Positions 5,443 through 5,734 of a DNA stretch of 5,734 bases are shown in pieces. Position numbers and translations under genes: made by a program. Every line of letters starts with the position of its first letter. The first letter of the stretch is position 1. Below the pieces are notes generated by a model. The model saw nothing but the letters and a program-made list of their open reading frames with translations, was not told the origin of the DNA and did no database searches. Location: NCBI GenBank assembly GCA_007128755.1, contig SKWV01000278.1, forward strand, positions 1 to 5,734, written 5' to 3'. This DNA is from Trueperaceae bacterium (GTDB lineage Bacteria > Deinococcota > Deinococci > Deinococcales > Trueperaceae).

Positions 5443-5734
5443 CTACTCCCCGCGCAACAGCCGCTCCACCACCGCCCGGTCCTCGAGCGTGCTCGTGTCG
5501 CCGGTGGTGTCCTGGCCGTTCGCGATCGAGCGCAGCAGGCGGCGCATGATCTTGCCGGAGCGCGTCTTGGGCAGCGCGTCGGCGAAGCGGAGGTCGTCGG
5601 GCTTGGCGATGGGGCCGATCTCGTGCGCGACGTGATCGCGCAGCGCGGCGCGGAGCTTCTCGCTGACCTCGAAGCCGCCCTCGAGCGTCACGAACGCGAC
5701 CACCGCCTGGCCCTTGAGGTCGTCGGGCCGGCCC
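5443..5734 (-). CDS. acs: Acetyl-CoA synthetase, C-terminal part (5' end beyond window)
   Basis: AMP-forming acetate:CoA ligase, which activates acetate to acetyl-CoA in the cytosol. Only the last 96 codons are present (base 5734 is an incomplete codon) and the frame is open to the window edge. The fragment is the mobile C-terminal subdomain of the ANL enzyme family. It carries KGQAVVAFVTLEGG, HEIGPIAKPDDLRFADALPKT, the A10 motif PKTRSGKIMRRLLR and the Acs-type ending GDTSTLEDRAVVERLL. The catalytic Lys in SGKIMRR is the codon at 5553-5551 and corresponds to S. enterica Acs Lys609, the residue controlled by reversible acetylation. The GDTSTL tail separates Acs from most other acyl-CoA ligases; a propionyl-CoA synthetase is less likely but not excluded. 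The GTG at 5703 is internal, not the start. The gene ends 30 bp from the convergent transporter gene. Confidence 0.93.
   Translation of the reverse strand, partial: GRPDDLKGQAVVAFVTLEGGFEVSEKLRAALRDHVAHEIGPIAKPDDLRFADALPKTRSGKIMRRLLRSIANGQDTTGDTSTLEDRAVVERLLRGE

Noticed and set aside
4272..5549. Long plus-strand frame of 425 codons across ispF, the transporter and acs
   Set aside because: It is Arg/Ala/Gly-rich low-complexity translation overlapping three well-supported genes in other frames, so it is a shadow.
1..5734. CRISPR arrays, tRNA or rRNA genes, insertion sequences, phage genes
   Set aside because: No regularly spaced repeats, no tRNA-like cloverleaf or rRNA segments, and no transposase or integrase motifs were seen; nearly all sequence is explained by housekeeping genes.

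Overview
The window is a high-GC (by eye close to 70%), densely packed bacterial chromosomal segment whose third codon positions are almost all G or C. The SufB protein resembles actinobacterial SufB closely, down to an ELNRLIELEMEGSVG tail. A SUF-linked Rieske protein and a leaderless promoter arrangement also fit a high-GC actinobacterial lineage. I would guess a deep branch such as Thermoleophilia or a relative, but the sequence alone does not fix the taxon.

Positions 1-3819 (+) hold an iron-sulfur cluster assembly (SUF) cluster: the 3' part of sufC (the ATPase, cut by the window edge inside its Walker A motif), then sufB, sufD and a small Rieske [2Fe-2S] ferredoxin. sufC and sufB are separated by 100 bp. 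sufB and sufD abut with no gap, and the sufD stop overlaps the Rieske start as GTGA, so the last three genes look translationally coupled. SufC, SufB and SufD form the SufBC2D scaffold that builds Fe-S clusters. The cysteine desulfurase (sufS) and its partner (sufU or sufE) are not in view. A GC-rich hairpin sits 5 nt after the Rieske stop and probably ends the transcript.

Positions 3820-3970 are a convergent gap. Besides the hairpins it contains a short minus-strand reading frame that looks like the broken-off C-terminal tail of a PIN-domain (VapC-type) toxin.

Positions 3971-4453 (-) are ispF of the MEP isoprenoid pathway, with an unusual shortened C-terminus and a probable leaderless promoter. 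A divergent 98-bp region with a perfect 10-bp inverted repeat separates it from an EamA/DMT-family membrane transporter (4552-5412, +). The window closes with the C-terminal 96 codons of an acetyl-CoA synthetase (acs) on the minus strand, convergent with the transporter.

Most of the window is ordinary housekeeping content. I see no convincing new multi-gene system. The points worth a second look are the PIN-tail remnant, the altered IspF C-terminus, the ispF promoter with its inverted repeat, and the SUF-coupled Rieske protein.
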